Shown here in pieces: positions 26,797 through 35,354 of a stretch of 64,000 nucleotides of DNA. Both the position numbers and the translations under genes were made by a program. This DNA is from ECT2AJA-044 sp965262845 (GTDB lineage Bacteria; Bacteroidota; Bacteroidia; Flavobacteriales; ECT2AJA-044). The notes under the pieces are model-generated. The model was not told where the DNA came from. It did not search any database and worked only from the letters and a program-made list of their open reading frames with translations. The stretch is from positions 186,001 to 250,000 of the forward strand of contig CBDHFX010000001.1 of NCBI GenBank assembly GCA_965262845.1, read 5' to 3'. The first letter of the stretch is position 1. Each line of letters starts with the position of its first letter.

Positions 26797-28269
26797 TTAA
26801 TATGCTTTAGCGAAGACCACCCTGCGGGTGGATGGCGCACCGGTGAGGATGCATTTTCCCTCCTCTTCCCTGCCATCCAGCGGAATGCAGCGGATCGTTG
26901 CCCTGGTCATTTCCTTGATCTTCTCCTCTGTTTCGGGAGTCCCGTCCCAGTGTGCATACACAAATCCACCCCTGTTCCCGATCAGGTCCGTGAACTCCTC
27001 CCAGCTATCGGCCCGATGCGTATTCTCCTCCCGGAAATCAAGCGCTTTATTGAACAGGTTCTGCTGGATCACCTCCAGCAAATGTTTTACCTTGATAGCG
27101 AGGTCCGATTGCTGCAGAAACTCCTTTTCCAACGTATCGCGACGTGCCAATTCAACTGTTTCGTTTTCCAGATCCCGCGGTCCCATAGCGATCCTTACCG
27201 GCACACCCTTGAGCTCGTACTCATTGAATTTCCATCCCGGCTTATGCGTATCGCGGTCATCGAGATGCACCCGCATTCCGGCTGCGCGCAATTTGGCCTG
27301 GATCTCCTTCAGTTTGCCAACCACCGCATCGTATTGCCTGCTGTTCCGATAGATCGGGATCAGCACCACCTGATATGGCGCCAGATTCGGAGGCAGTACT
27401 AATCCGCTGTCATCGCTGTGCGTCATGACCAGGGCTCCCATTAACCGGGTACTCACTCCCCATGACGTTGCCCACACGTACTCCAGCTTACCCTCCTTGC
27501 TTTGGAACCGCACATCAAAGGCTTTGGCAAAATTTTGACCAAGAAAATGCGAGGTTCCGGCCTGCAGCGCCTTCCCGTCCTGCATCAAGGCATCAATGCA
27601 GTAGGTCTCCACGGCTCCGGCGAATCGCTCGGTTGAGCTCTTGACACCACGCAGCACGGGAATACTCATGAATTGTTCCACAAAGGTCGCGTACACATGG
27701 AGCATTCTTTCCGCTTCCGCCACCGCCTCAGCCTCCGAAGCGTGTGCCGTATGTCCTTCCTGCCACAGGAACTCAGCTGTTCGCAGGAACAGGCGCGTCC
27801 GCATCTCCCAGCGCACAACGTTTGCCCACTGGTTCACCAGGATCGGCAGGTCGCGGTAACTCCGGACCCACTTGCGGTAGGTATCCCAAATAATGGTCTC
27901 GGAAGTTGGGCGCACGATCAGCTCCTCTTCCAGCCTGGCGTTTTCGTCCACCATAATGTCTCCGTCCTTACCGCTCTTTAGGCGGTAGTGGGTCACCACG
28001 GCACACTCCTTTGCAAAACCCTCCACATGACTGGCCTCCCTGTTAAAGTACGATTTTGGAATGAACAACGGAAAATAGGCATTTACGTGCCCCGTTTCCT
28101 TGAACATGCGATCCAGCTCGGCCTGCATCTTTTCCCAGATCGAATACCCATACGGCTTAATGACCATGGAGCCGCGCACCCCGGAGTTCTCGGCCAGGTC
28201 GGCCATCACCACCAGTTCGTTGTACCACTTGCTGTAATCGTCGCATCGTTTCGTCAGCTTTTCAGCCAT
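26797..28269 (-). CDS. proS: Prolyl-tRNA synthetase (archaeal/eukaryotic-like type)
   Basis: Class II aminoacyl-tRNA synthetase charging tRNA-Pro. Motif 2 region VVRWEMRTRLFLRTAEFLWQ and the proline-site TSE (RPTSETIIW) are present, followed by an HGTS-type anticodon-binding domain. The protein is 490 aa, has no INS editing insertion, and ends in a tyrosine (VVFAKAY), all features of the short type shared with archaea and eukaryotes and common in Bacteroidota. A minus-strand -7 box lies at 28325-28332. Confidence 0.96.
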   Translation of the reverse strand: MAEKLTKRCDDYSKWYNELVVMADLAENSGVRGSMVIKPYGYSIWEKMQAELDRMFKETGHVNAYFPLFIPKSYFNREASHVEGFAKECAVVTHYRLKSGKDGDIMVDENARLEEELIVRPTSETIIWDTYRKWVRSYRDLPILVNQWANVVRWEMRTRLFLRTAEFLWQEGHTAHASEAEAVAEAERMLHVYATFVEQFMSIPVLRGVKSSTERFAGAVETYCIDALMQDGKALQAGTSHFLGQNFAKAFDVRFQSKEGKLEYVWATSWGVSTRLMGALVMTHSDDSGLVLPPNLAPYQVVLIPIYRNSRQYDAVVGKLKEIQAKLRAAGMRVHLDDRDTHKPGWKFNEYELKGVPVRIAMGPRDLENETVELARRDTLEKEFLQQSDLAIKVKHLLEVIQQNLFNKALDFREENTHRADSWEEFTDLIGNRGGFVYAHWDGTPETEEKIKEMTRATIRCIPLDGREEEGKCILTGAPSTRRVVFAKAY

Positions 28270-28324
28270 ATAAAGTTTGGTATAATAGTTGTGATCAGTA
28301 TGAAGGGTGAGCTCCGGAAGCCCC

Positions 28325-28332
28325 CAAAGGTA
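28325..28332 (-). promoter_or_regulatory. proS promoter -7 box
   Basis: Minus-strand TACCTTTG, an exact TAnnTTTG match 55 nt before the proS ATG. It overlaps the leader of the divergent lipoprotein gene at 28359. Confidence 0.5.
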
Positions 28333-28358
28333 TTAATTAAGGCTAAAACGTTCTGGTA

Positions 28359-29885
28359 ATGAAAACATATATCCTCCCCCTATCCTTGTCTGCCGCACTT
28401 CTGGCCGGGTGCTCTTCCTCATATCTCGCACACAACAACGATTACGACGGTGTCTATGATCCGGGAGGCGATCATCTTATCAACACACACGCACACAGGG
28501 AAGAGCAGGAAGAGGAACCCATGGCAAATTTCGATTATGTGGACCCGAACTTCGATCCGAACCACATAAATCCGTACGAATACAGCTCACGCATTCGCCG
28601 GTTCCACAACGATGCCAATTTCGGTTATTACGACCCCTACTACACCAACATGGGCTGGTACGATCCCTCTCCCTGGAACTATGGCACCAGCCTCTACTAC
28701 GATGACTGGATGTACAACAATTACCATAATGGCTGGACCGGAAATGCCGGATGGAACTCGTACAACGGCTGGTACTGGGGTGGCGGTTATTCGGGCTGGG
28801 GAGGTGCGAATTGGGCCTACGGCCCGAACAGATACAACCCGTGGTACGGATACAATTCCTGGAACAACCCCTGGTACAACCCCTGGAGCTCGTGGAGAAA
28901 CTGTCCGGGATACTACAATTCGTACGATATGTTGTCTCAAACGGTCTACGCGCCCCGTGGGCAAAACAGGCCAGGATCAGCCGAATATACACGAAATGCA
29001 TATGAAGGTGCCATTCGCCGTGCAACTGTGGATCCTCCTTCAACAAGTGAACATGTTGTGAGCGGCACCGACCGTACGGCCATACCCCACAGAACGGTCA
29101 GGAATAACGAGCCAACCAACACCATGATCGGTATGGATCGCACCGAAGTGCAGAAGTTCCCGGTTCAGGTGGATAGAAACGCAACAAAGCCGGAGTCCGG
29201 TGAATTGGAGGTCCGCGACGTACAAATGCGCCCGAATACCTACTACCGTCAGGACACGGATCTGCTCAACCCTGTGGAAACTTCCACCCTGGATGAGAAT
29301 AAAGGCCATCATTACGATCGTGAAAACAGCGATCATAGTTGGAACTCCGATAGCCCACCAGTACGTAGTGGCATTCACATCATCAGTAGTGGAGTTCGCA
29401 GTAGCAGCAGCAGTAGTGGCAGTTCACACAGCATCCGAAGCAGCAGTGGCAGTTCGCGCAGCAGTAACGGCATTCGCAGCAATAGCAGCAGTTCACGCAG
29501 CAGTGGCATTCGAAGCAGTAGCGGCAGTTCGCGCAGCAGCAGTGGCATCCGAAGCAGTAGCGGCAGTTCACACAGCAGCAATGACATTCGCAGCAATAGC
29601 GGCAGTTCACACAGTAGCAGTGGCATCCGAAGCAGTAGCAGCAGTTCGCGCAGCAGCAGTGGAGTTCGCAGCAGTAGCGGCAGTTCACGCAGCAGCAGTG
29701 GCATTCGAAGCAGTAGCGGCAGTTCACGCAGCAGCAGTGGAGTTCGCAGCAGTAGCGGCAGTTCGCGCAGTAGCAGTGGCATTCGAAGCAGTAGCGGCAG
29801 TTCGCGCAGCAGCAGTGGCATCCGAAGCAGTAGCAGCAGTTCACGCAGCAGCAGCAGCAGTTCACGCAGAGGAGGAAGACGATAG
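28359..29885 (+). CDS. Lipoprotein with Tyr/Trp/Asn/Gly-rich middle and Ser-repeat tail
   Basis: A 508-aa lipoprotein; the lipobox LLAGC puts the acylated Cys at residue 18. Residues about 80-190 are extremely rich in Tyr, Trp, Asn and Gly (for example NSYNGWYWGGGYSGWGG). Residues about 200-330 look like an ordinary linker. The tail, from about residue 359, consists of eleven repeats of a 13-aa unit with consensus IRSSSGSSRSSSG and ends RRGGRR. The tail is basic and probably disordered. No catalytic motif is visible. It is encoded 5 bp upstream of a FadL-type barrel, so an outer-membrane or surface role is inferred. Confidence 0.85.
   Translation: MKTYILPLSLSAALLAGCSSSYLAHNNDYDGVYDPGGDHLINTHAHREEQEEEPMANFDYVDPNFDPNHINPYEYSSRIRRFHNDANFGYYDPYYTNMGWYDPSPWNYGTSLYYDDWMYNNYHNGWTGNAGWNSYNGWYWGGGYSGWGGANWAYGPNRYNPWYGYNSWNNPWYNPWSSWRNCPGYYNSYDMLSQTVYAPRGQNRPGSAEYTRNAYEGAIRRATVDPPSTSEHVVSGTDRTAIPHRTVRNNEPTNTMIGMDRTEVQKFPVQVDRNATKPESGELEVRDVQMRPNTYYRQDTDLLNPVETSTLDENKGHHYDRENSDHSWNSDSPPVRSGIHIISSGVRSSSSSSGSSHSIRSSSGSSRSSNGIRSNSSSSRSSGIRSSSGSSRSSSGIRSSSGSSHSSNDIRSNSGSSHSSSGIRSSSSSSRSSSGVRSSSGSSRSSSGIRSSSGSSRSSSGVRSSSGSSRSSSGIRSSSGSSRSSSGIRSSSSSSRSSSSSSRRGGRR
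29433..29855 (+). repeat. 39-bp coding minisatellite (11 units)
   Basis: Eleven tandem units starting at 29433, 29472 (36 bp, one codon deleted), 29508, 29547, 29586, 29625, 29664, 29703, 29742, 29781 and 29820 (last unit incomplete). The units at 29664-29741 and 29742-29819 form a nearly identical 78-bp higher-order duplication, suggesting recent expansion. Confidence 0.93.
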
Positions 29886-29890
29886 GCCCC

Positions 29891-31345
29891 ATGAAAAGAA
29901 CAGCGCTTATCATGATACTCCTCAGCAGGCTATGCCCTGCTGCATCGGCCCAAACGGCCGTGGAAGCCCTGAGGTATTCCCTACTCAACTACGAAGGAAC
30001 AGCCCGGTACGAGGCCCTCGGTGGTGCCTTTAATGCCCTCGGTGGCGACCTGAGCTCCACGCTTATAAATCCTGCCGCAGGCAGTATTTACAAGGCATCG
30101 CATTTTGAATTGACCATGGGCGTGCACACTCCGCAGACTACGGCTAGCTTTGGAGATAACAGCGTTAATGAGCAGGCATCCAATTTCTATATAACCGGTG
30201 TGGGATTTATCACGCGGTGCGAGGATGTTTTTGATACGCCGCAGTGGGATGACCTGACCTGGACCATCGCATATAGCCGGACCAATGATCTCAACCGGAA
30301 TCAGCTGATCGCCGGGGATGTAGGCGTGACATGGGCAAAATATTTTGCGGATCTGGCACAGGGAACACATTACGGGGATCTGACCATAAATCATTGGCTC
30401 GATGCGGAATTGGCCTGGCATACGTACCTGATCGATACCCTGGGTGCCCCTGACTATTACATTCCGCTCGTGGAAGATCCGGGAGGACTGGCACAGGAAC
30501 GTCTGCAATCAAGCGGCGGGCAAAGTGAGCTGAACTTCAGTTTGAGCTCAACCTACGCCGATCAATTGCACATCGGTTTTGGGATCGGCATCCCACTGAT
30601 CCACTACACCGAGGAGCGCCGCTATGATGAAACAGGACTCGATCAAACGACGAATACGATTACCGGGTGGAATTATTCGCAGTACCTGGAATCAACCGGG
30701 GCCGGGTACAATTTCAAGATAGGCCTCATTTACCGGCCGGTGCACTGGCTGCGCCTGGCAGCTGCCTACCACTCTCCCAGCTGGTACAGTATGGAAGACC
30801 TCTATTCGGCCGAGATGCTCACCAACTTATCAACGGGCGAACAACTGATTCGGGAAAGCCCGGAAGGCAGCTTCGAATACGATTTGCGTACGCCGCAACG
30901 AGTCCATCTGGGAGGGGCTATCGTGATTGCTCCGATCGGATTGATCAGCGTGGATTATGAATCGGTGAATTATGCCAATGCCCGGTTCAAGGCTCCGGAC
31001 TACAGTTACGATTTCACGAATTTCGAAATCGCTCAGAGCTATCAGAATATGGGCATTTGGCGCTTTGGAGGCGAGGTTCGATTCAAAAACCTCTATTTCC
31101 GGTGTGGCTATCAGCTGTGGGGAACACCCATAGCAGACAACTCTCCGTTCAACTTTAAACGCACTGTGGTTTCGGGTGGCATCGGGTTCCGCAACGAGCA
31201 ATTCCAGGCAGACCTGACGGTTTCAACTACGCAAACAAACTCTGATCGCCAGCTGTTCAACGCCGGAAATGCCTCACCGCGAGCATTGGTGATGCTCAAC
31301 CGAAACGACCAAAGGATCGTATTCACGTTCGGATTCCCGTTTTAA
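29891..31345 (+). CDS. OmpP1/FadL-family outer-membrane transport protein
   Basis: A 484-aa outer-membrane beta-barrel. The signal peptide ends near CPAASAQT, and the mature N-terminus has the Bacteroidota FadL-like opening ALRYS, GTARYEALGGAFNALGGD and INPAAGSIY. The protein ends in aromatic FTFGFPF, as expected for barrel insertion. The family imports hydrophobic compounds, but the substrate here is unknown. It is in an operon with the Ser-repeat lipoprotein (5-bp gap). A hairpin with a TAAAT/ATTTA outer stem lies at 30066-30090 inside the NPAAGS codons. Confidence 0.88.
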   Translation: MKRTALIMILLSRLCPAASAQTAVEALRYSLLNYEGTARYEALGGAFNALGGDLSSTLINPAAGSIYKASHFELTMGVHTPQTTASFGDNSVNEQASNFYITGVGFITRCEDVFDTPQWDDLTWTIAYSRTNDLNRNQLIAGDVGVTWAKYFADLAQGTHYGDLTINHWLDAELAWHTYLIDTLGAPDYYIPLVEDPGGLAQERLQSSGGQSELNFSLSSTYADQLHIGFGIGIPLIHYTEERRYDETGLDQTTNTITGWNYSQYLESTGAGYNFKIGLIYRPVHWLRLAAAYHSPSWYSMEDLYSAEMLTNLSTGEQLIRESPEGSFEYDLRTPQRVHLGGAIVIAPIGLISVDYESVNYANARFKAPDYSYDFTNFEIAQSYQNMGIWRFGGEVRFKNLYFRCGYQLWGTPIADNSPFNFKRTVVSGGIGFRNEQFQADLTVSTTQTNSDRQLFNAGNASPRALVMLNRNDQRIVFTFGFPF

Positions 31346-31357
31346 TTGATCCGGCAA

Positions 31358-31392
31358 TTTTTATAGCGAGCGTTCGATACCGCTATAAAAAA
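31358..31392. terminator. Bidirectional terminator-like inverted repeat
   Basis: TTTTTATAGCG at 31358-31368 pairs perfectly with CGCTATAAAAA at 31381-31391 (11 bp, 12-nt loop). The A/T run on each side acts as a T tract on both strands. It sits between two convergent genes, the FadL-type barrel and the coiled-coil gene. Confidence 0.7.
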
Positions 31393-31425
31393 CTCCTCCC
31401 TTTTGATCTTTGGTGTTCGGGTTTA

Positions 31426-32220
31426 TCAGAAGCTGGACCCTTCGAACAATCTGGCCATTTTTTCCTCCTCTTCGGCAGCCAGGTCCGGATCAACCAAAAT
31501 GCGGCCGCAGTGCTCGCTGGTTATGATCTTCTTACGTTGGCGGAGCTCCAGTTGTTGCTGCGGCGGAATGGTAAAGAAGCTTCCGCCCGTAGCACCACGG
31601 GTGATGGTCACCACGGCCAGCCCGTTCCTTGCGTTTTCACGGATCCGATGATACGCAGTCAATAAGCGATCTTCGATCGAATGCTGAAAATCCTTTGCTT
31701 TTTTTAACAACTCCTTCTCCTCCTTCTCGGTTTCCTCAAGGATGTTGTTGAGCTCGGTTTTCTTGTGTTCCAGGTGTCCGGAACGTTCTTCGAGCTTCTC
31801 CTTTGACTCATTCAGGATCTCGGTCTTACCATCGATCTTTGCCTTGAACTCCCTGATCCGCTTTTCAGCCAATTCGATCTCTAAATTCTGGAATTCGATC
31901 TCTTTTGAAAGCGCGTCAAACTCGCGGTTGTTACGCACCTTCATTTGCTGACCTTCATATTTCTTGATCAACTCCCTGGCGTTTGCGATCAGGGTTTTTT
32001 TTCCGGAGATCTCCGATTCAAAGGTTTTGATCTCATTTTCAATTTTTTCGATCCGCTTGTCGAATCCCAGGATCTCATCTTCCAGATCCCCTACCTCCAG
32101 GGGCAGTTCACCGCGGACCGAACGGATCTTGTCAATGCGCGAATGTACCAGCTGCAGATCGTACAGCGTGCGCAGCTTTTCCTCTACAGAGTCTTCTTTT
32201 TTTTCGGTTGACACCGCCAT
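31426..32220 (-). CDS. Coiled-coil protein of the CT398/DUF164 zinc-ribbon family, ligands mostly lost
   Basis: A 264-aa protein: an antiparallel coiled coil from about residue 15 to 195 and a small C-terminal domain that in most bacteria is a four-Cys zinc ribbon. Here the fold-defining residues remain (GGSFFTIPPQ, RKKIIT, CGRILVDP), but Thr211, Ser214 and Ser235 stand where cysteines are expected; only Cys238 is left. Zinc binding is therefore unlikely. It is encoded 5 bp after the Nif3-like gene, its usual partner. The function of the family is not firmly established. Confidence 0.88.
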   Translation of the reverse strand: MAVSTEKKEDSVEEKLRTLYDLQLVHSRIDKIRSVRGELPLEVGDLEDEILGFDKRIEKIENEIKTFESEISGKKTLIANARELIKKYEGQQMKVRNNREFDALSKEIEFQNLEIELAEKRIREFKAKIDGKTEILNESKEKLEERSGHLEHKKTELNNILEETEKEEKELLKKAKDFQHSIEDRLLTAYHRIRENARNGLAVVTITRGATGGSFFTIPPQQQLELRQRKKIITSEHCGRILVDPDLAAEEEEKMARLFEGSSF

Positions 32221-32225
32221 AGCTT

Positions 32226-33320
32226 TTATAAATAGTTTATGGGATTTGTATTCACTTCCGATAAAAGGACTGCAAATTTATGAAATTTTTGCACAAGCAA
32301 CTCCTTTATAAGAGCTTTTGTAAACTGTTCGCTTTCATAGTGTCCCACGTCGGCAATGATCAGGTCTTCCTCCGCATCAAAAAACTGATGGTACCTGAAA
32401 TCACCCGTAATGAACACATCTGCACCGGCCTTTTTTGCCGCACCCAGCAAAAAACTTCCGGCTCCTCCGCAAAAGGCAATGCGCTGCACCGGGTCCCTCA
32501 CCACTTTCGTATAGCGCACACCCTTTGTGTTCAGCTTCTTTTTCAAACTTTTCAAAAAGTCCATTGCCGGCATCGGTTCAGGCAATTCCCCCACCATTCC
32601 GGCACCGACCCCGGCATACTCGTTCATTAGCGGATACAGGTCATAAGCCACTTCTTCATAGGGATGGGCCCTGACCATCGCCCGGACGATCTTTTCCTGC
32701 TGCCTGCGCGGCAAAATGACTTCCAGACGTGTTTCCGGTTCCGAATGCCGTATCCCACGCGCACCCACATGGGGATCTGCATTTTCCCCGGCGCAAAAAG
32801 TTCCCTCACCGCCCGTACTAAAACTACACTCTCCGTATTGACCGATGCGTCCTCCGCCAGCCGCAAAAATAGCCGAACGCACCGCTTCCAAATGACCATG
32901 CGGTACAAAGACCACCAACTTACACAGCAGGTCTTTACCGGGAGCCAATATGCGGGCATCCTTCACTCCCAGCCTCTGGCCGATACCGGCATTTACCCCG
33001 CATGCTACATTATCGAGGTTGGTGTGGATCGCATAAATGGCAACGTCGTTCCTGATCGCTTTAAGTACGGTGCGCTCCACATGGTTTTTACCGCTCAGCT
33101 GCCTGAGCTCTCCAAATATGATCGGATGATGCCCGATGACCATTCCACATCCCTTTTCGATCGCTTCTTCAATCACAGGTTCTGTTACGTCCAGGGAAAC
33201 CAGCACCCTCTCCACCTGGCCGGTCTGATTACCAACGATCAGGCCGCTATTGTCATAGCTTTCCTGATACGCCTTCGGCGCGATGGATTCCAGATACGAC
33301 GTAATTGCTTCAACCTGCAT
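32226..33320 (-). CDS. Nif3/GTP cyclohydrolase I type 2-like dinuclear metal protein
   Basis: A 364-aa member of the Nif3 (YbgI/YqfO) family, which forms toroidal hexamers with two metals per subunit. Metal-site motifs: VIGHHPIIFG (about residue 60), YAIHTNLDNV (about residue 95) and, near the end, DVGHYESEQF. The long form carries an inserted PII-like domain between the halves, seen here around residues 130-230. The substrate is not known. It precedes the coiled-coil gene in an apparent operon. Confidence 0.92.
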   Translation of the reverse strand: MQVEAITSYLESIAPKAYQESYDNSGLIVGNQTGQVERVLVSLDVTEPVIEEAIEKGCGMVIGHHPIIFGELRQLSGKNHVERTVLKAIRNDVAIYAIHTNLDNVACGVNAGIGQRLGVKDARILAPGKDLLCKLVVFVPHGHLEAVRSAIFAAGGGRIGQYGECSFSTGGEGTFCAGENADPHVGARGIRHSEPETRLEVILPRRQQEKIVRAMVRAHPYEEVAYDLYPLMNEYAGVGAGMVGELPEPMPAMDFLKSLKKKLNTKGVRYTKVVRDPVQRIAFCGGAGSFLLGAAKKAGADVFITGDFRYHQFFDAEEDLIIADVGHYESEQFTKALIKELLVQKFHKFAVLLSEVNTNPINYL

Positions 33321-33455
33321 ATAATTCAGCTAAGTTCCATAAAAAAATTGATCATGACCAAAACGATCCTTTCAAGTGTCTTGTCCTGAAATAGGTTTAC
33401 ACCAAAGCCCTCCACATATGAGTGAAAGTAGGGTCATGACTAGTTGAGGATAGTT

Positions 33456-33463
33456 TAACTTTG
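33456..33463 (+). promoter_or_regulatory. lpxK operon promoter -7 box
   Basis: TAACTTTG, an exact TAnnTTTG match 47 nt before the lpxK start. The 190-bp gap between the divergent Nif3 gene and lpxK holds no other obvious feature. Confidence 0.5.
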
Positions 33464-33510
33464 CTAAAGGCCCGTTCGGATCATTAAACGGGATCGCACA
33501 ACACTTTTGC

Positions 33511-34527
33511 ATGGTGCTCAAATGGGGTTCAAAGATCTATGGCTACCTTGCCGATCGCCGCAACAAGGCCTTTGATCGCGGCGATCGTGCATCTGTGGAA
33601 TTTGACCGTCCGCTTATTTCGGTCGGAAACCTGAACACGGGTGGCACCGGCAAAACGCCCCATGTTGAATACCTGATCCGACTTCTCCAACCCGATCATC
33701 GCCTTGCTGTCCTTAGCCGGGGTTATGGCCGCCGCACCAGGGGATACCGCCTTGCGGGATCGCAGGACTCGGCAGCCACCCTGGGCGACGAACCCTTCCA
33801 ATACCACAGCAAATTTGCCGATAGCATTTCTGTAGCCGTAGCCATAAAACGCGTTCCTGGTGTTAGCGAACTCATCGCCGACGTGAACCCGGAAGTGATC
33901 CTGCTTGATGATGCCTTTCAGCACCGCTCTATCCGACCGGGATTTCAATTGCTGCTTACAACCTATCAGGATCCCTACACGCGCGATCAATTGCTGCCTG
34001 TGGGTCGGCTCCGGGAACCTGCCCCGGGAGCCGATCGGGCTGATGCCATTCTCGTGACTAAATGTCCGGCCGATCTGAACAATGACCAGCGTATTACGTT
34101 CAAAAAGGAGTTGGGCCCAAAGCCCCATCAGCGGTTTTTTTTCTCGACCTTTGCGTATGGGACCATCCGCCCGCAGGGCGATACCGTGATCCGGCATCCA
34201 AAGAAGGTCATTGCCCTGGCCGGGATCGCCAGGCCGGAGCCTTTTGTGGAGGAACTGGAACGTCGGTTTCAGGTTGTTGCCAAATACTTGTTTCGGGATC
34301 ATCATCGTTTTACCAGGGCTGATCTGCAGCGCCTGCGGCGCGATGTGCAAGCGCTGTTCGACGAAGAAACGGTGATCGTAACAACCGAAAAGGATCTGAT
34401 GCGGCTACTGCCGCTACGGAACCTGTGGGCCGATTGGCCGTTGTATACGCTTCCGGTAGAGGCAAAGGTGGAACCAAAGGACGAATTTGACGAAATGATC
34501 CTGAATTATGTTGGAAAAGGTAGATAA
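33511..34527 (+). CDS. lpxK: Tetraacyldisaccharide 4'-kinase LpxK
   Basis: Inner-membrane-associated kinase phosphorylating the 4' position of lipid A disaccharide. The family P-loop is ISVGNLNTGGTGKTPHVEYL (about residue 35), followed by VLSRGYGRRTRGY and ILLDDAFQHRSI. The 338-aa length is standard. It overlaps punA by 20 bp. A GCC-TGC-GGC hairpin with GC/GC outer pairs lies at 34329-34341. Confidence 0.95.
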   Translation: MVLKWGSKIYGYLADRRNKAFDRGDRASVEFDRPLISVGNLNTGGTGKTPHVEYLIRLLQPDHRLAVLSRGYGRRTRGYRLAGSQDSAATLGDEPFQYHSKFADSISVAVAIKRVPGVSELIADVNPEVILLDDAFQHRSIRPGFQLLLTTYQDPYTRDQLLPVGRLREPAPGADRADAILVTKCPADLNNDQRITFKKELGPKPHQRFFFSTFAYGTIRPQGDTVIRHPKKVIALAGIARPEPFVEELERRFQVVAKYLFRDHHRFTRADLQRLRRDVQALFDEETVIVTTEKDLMRLLPLRNLWADWPLYTLPVEAKVEPKDEFDEMILNYVGKGR

Positions 34528-35323
34528 GGCCGTACACTATTTAAAGGAGCAATTTCCCGCTACACCGGAAGTGGGCATTATTCTCGGTACCGGTTTGGCC
34601 GGGTTGGGTGGGGAAATATTGAACGCCGTACACGTTCCGTACACGAATATCCCCTTTTTTCCGAAGTCCACGATTGCCGGCCACCCCGGGCAAATGATCT
34701 GTGGAACGCTCGGCGGAAAACAGGTGGTTGCCATGCAGGGGCGTATCCACTATTACGAAGGCTATTCCATGCAGGAGGTGACCTTTCCGGTTCGGGTAAT
34801 GAAACTGCTCGGGATTGATCTGCTCATACTTTCAAACGCTTCGGGCGGGGTTAATCCGGCGTTCGGGATCGGCGACATCATGATGTTGCGCGACCACATC
34901 AACCTGCAACCTGAGAATCCGCTTCGCGGGGTCAATGTCGACAGCTGGGGTCCGCGGTTCCCGGATATGAGTGAGGCCTATGACCGCCATTGCATTAAAA
35001 AAATGCAGGCGATCGCGCAGGATGAGGAAGTGACCCTGCGGGAAGGCGTTTACGCTTCCGTACCGGGTCCGAACTTTGAAACCCCGTCGGAATATGGTTA
35101 TATCCGGCGTATCGGAGGCGATGCCGTTGGCATGAGCACGGTTCCCGAAGTACTTGTGGCACGCCACATGGGGCTCAGGTGCATGGCCCTGTCAGTTATT
35201 ACGGACCTTGGCGTTGAAGGCAAGATCGTGGAAATAAGCCATGAAGAAGTACAGGAAGTGGCACGGCGCAGTGAGGCGACATTAACCCGGCTGATCGAAC
35301 GTTTTCTATCCGAAGCCTGTTAG
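34508..35323 (+). CDS. punA: Purine nucleoside phosphorylase (inosine/guanosine type)
   Basis: Trimeric type I PNP that phosphorolyses purine nucleosides for salvage. Motifs: ILGTGLAGLGGE at the N-terminus, phosphate-site AGHPGQMICG and MQGRIHYYEGYSM, LILSNASGGVNP, and the purine-site region GVYASVPGPNFETPSEY. The 271-aa length is typical. The gene overlaps lpxK and is followed, 5 bp past its stop, by the gatB promoter box. Confidence 0.95.
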   Translation: MLEKVDKAVHYLKEQFPATPEVGIILGTGLAGLGGEILNAVHVPYTNIPFFPKSTIAGHPGQMICGTLGGKQVVAMQGRIHYYEGYSMQEVTFPVRVMKLLGIDLLILSNASGGVNPAFGIGDIMMLRDHINLQPENPLRGVNVDSWGPRFPDMSEAYDRHCIKKMQAIAQDEEVTLREGVYASVPGPNFETPSEYGYIRRIGGDAVGMSTVPEVLVARHMGLRCMALSVITDLGVEGKIVEISHEEVQEVARRSEATLTRLIERFLSEAC

Positions 35324-35328
35324 TCTTG

Positions 35329-35336
35329 TATCTTTG
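35329..35336 (+). promoter_or_regulatory. gatB promoter -7 box
   Basis: TATCTTTG, an exact TAnnTTTG match ending 18 nt before the proposed TTG start at 35355. It excludes the in-frame TTG at 35334, which lies inside the box. Confidence 0.55.
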
Positions 35337-35354
35337 CCTTTTAAAGAAGGTGCA

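Noticed and set aside
29433..29855. Regular 36-39 bp repeats resembling a CRISPR array
   Set aside because: The units are contiguous with no unique spacers, and they encode an in-frame protein repeat.
29200..30033. Long open frames in other frames over the Ser-repeat (Ala/Val-rich on plus; Leu-rich and Cys-rich on minus)
   Set aside because: They arise because the repeat period is a multiple of three and the unit contains no stop in these frames. The lipoprotein frame has a signal peptide, a lipobox and the ordinary upstream domain.
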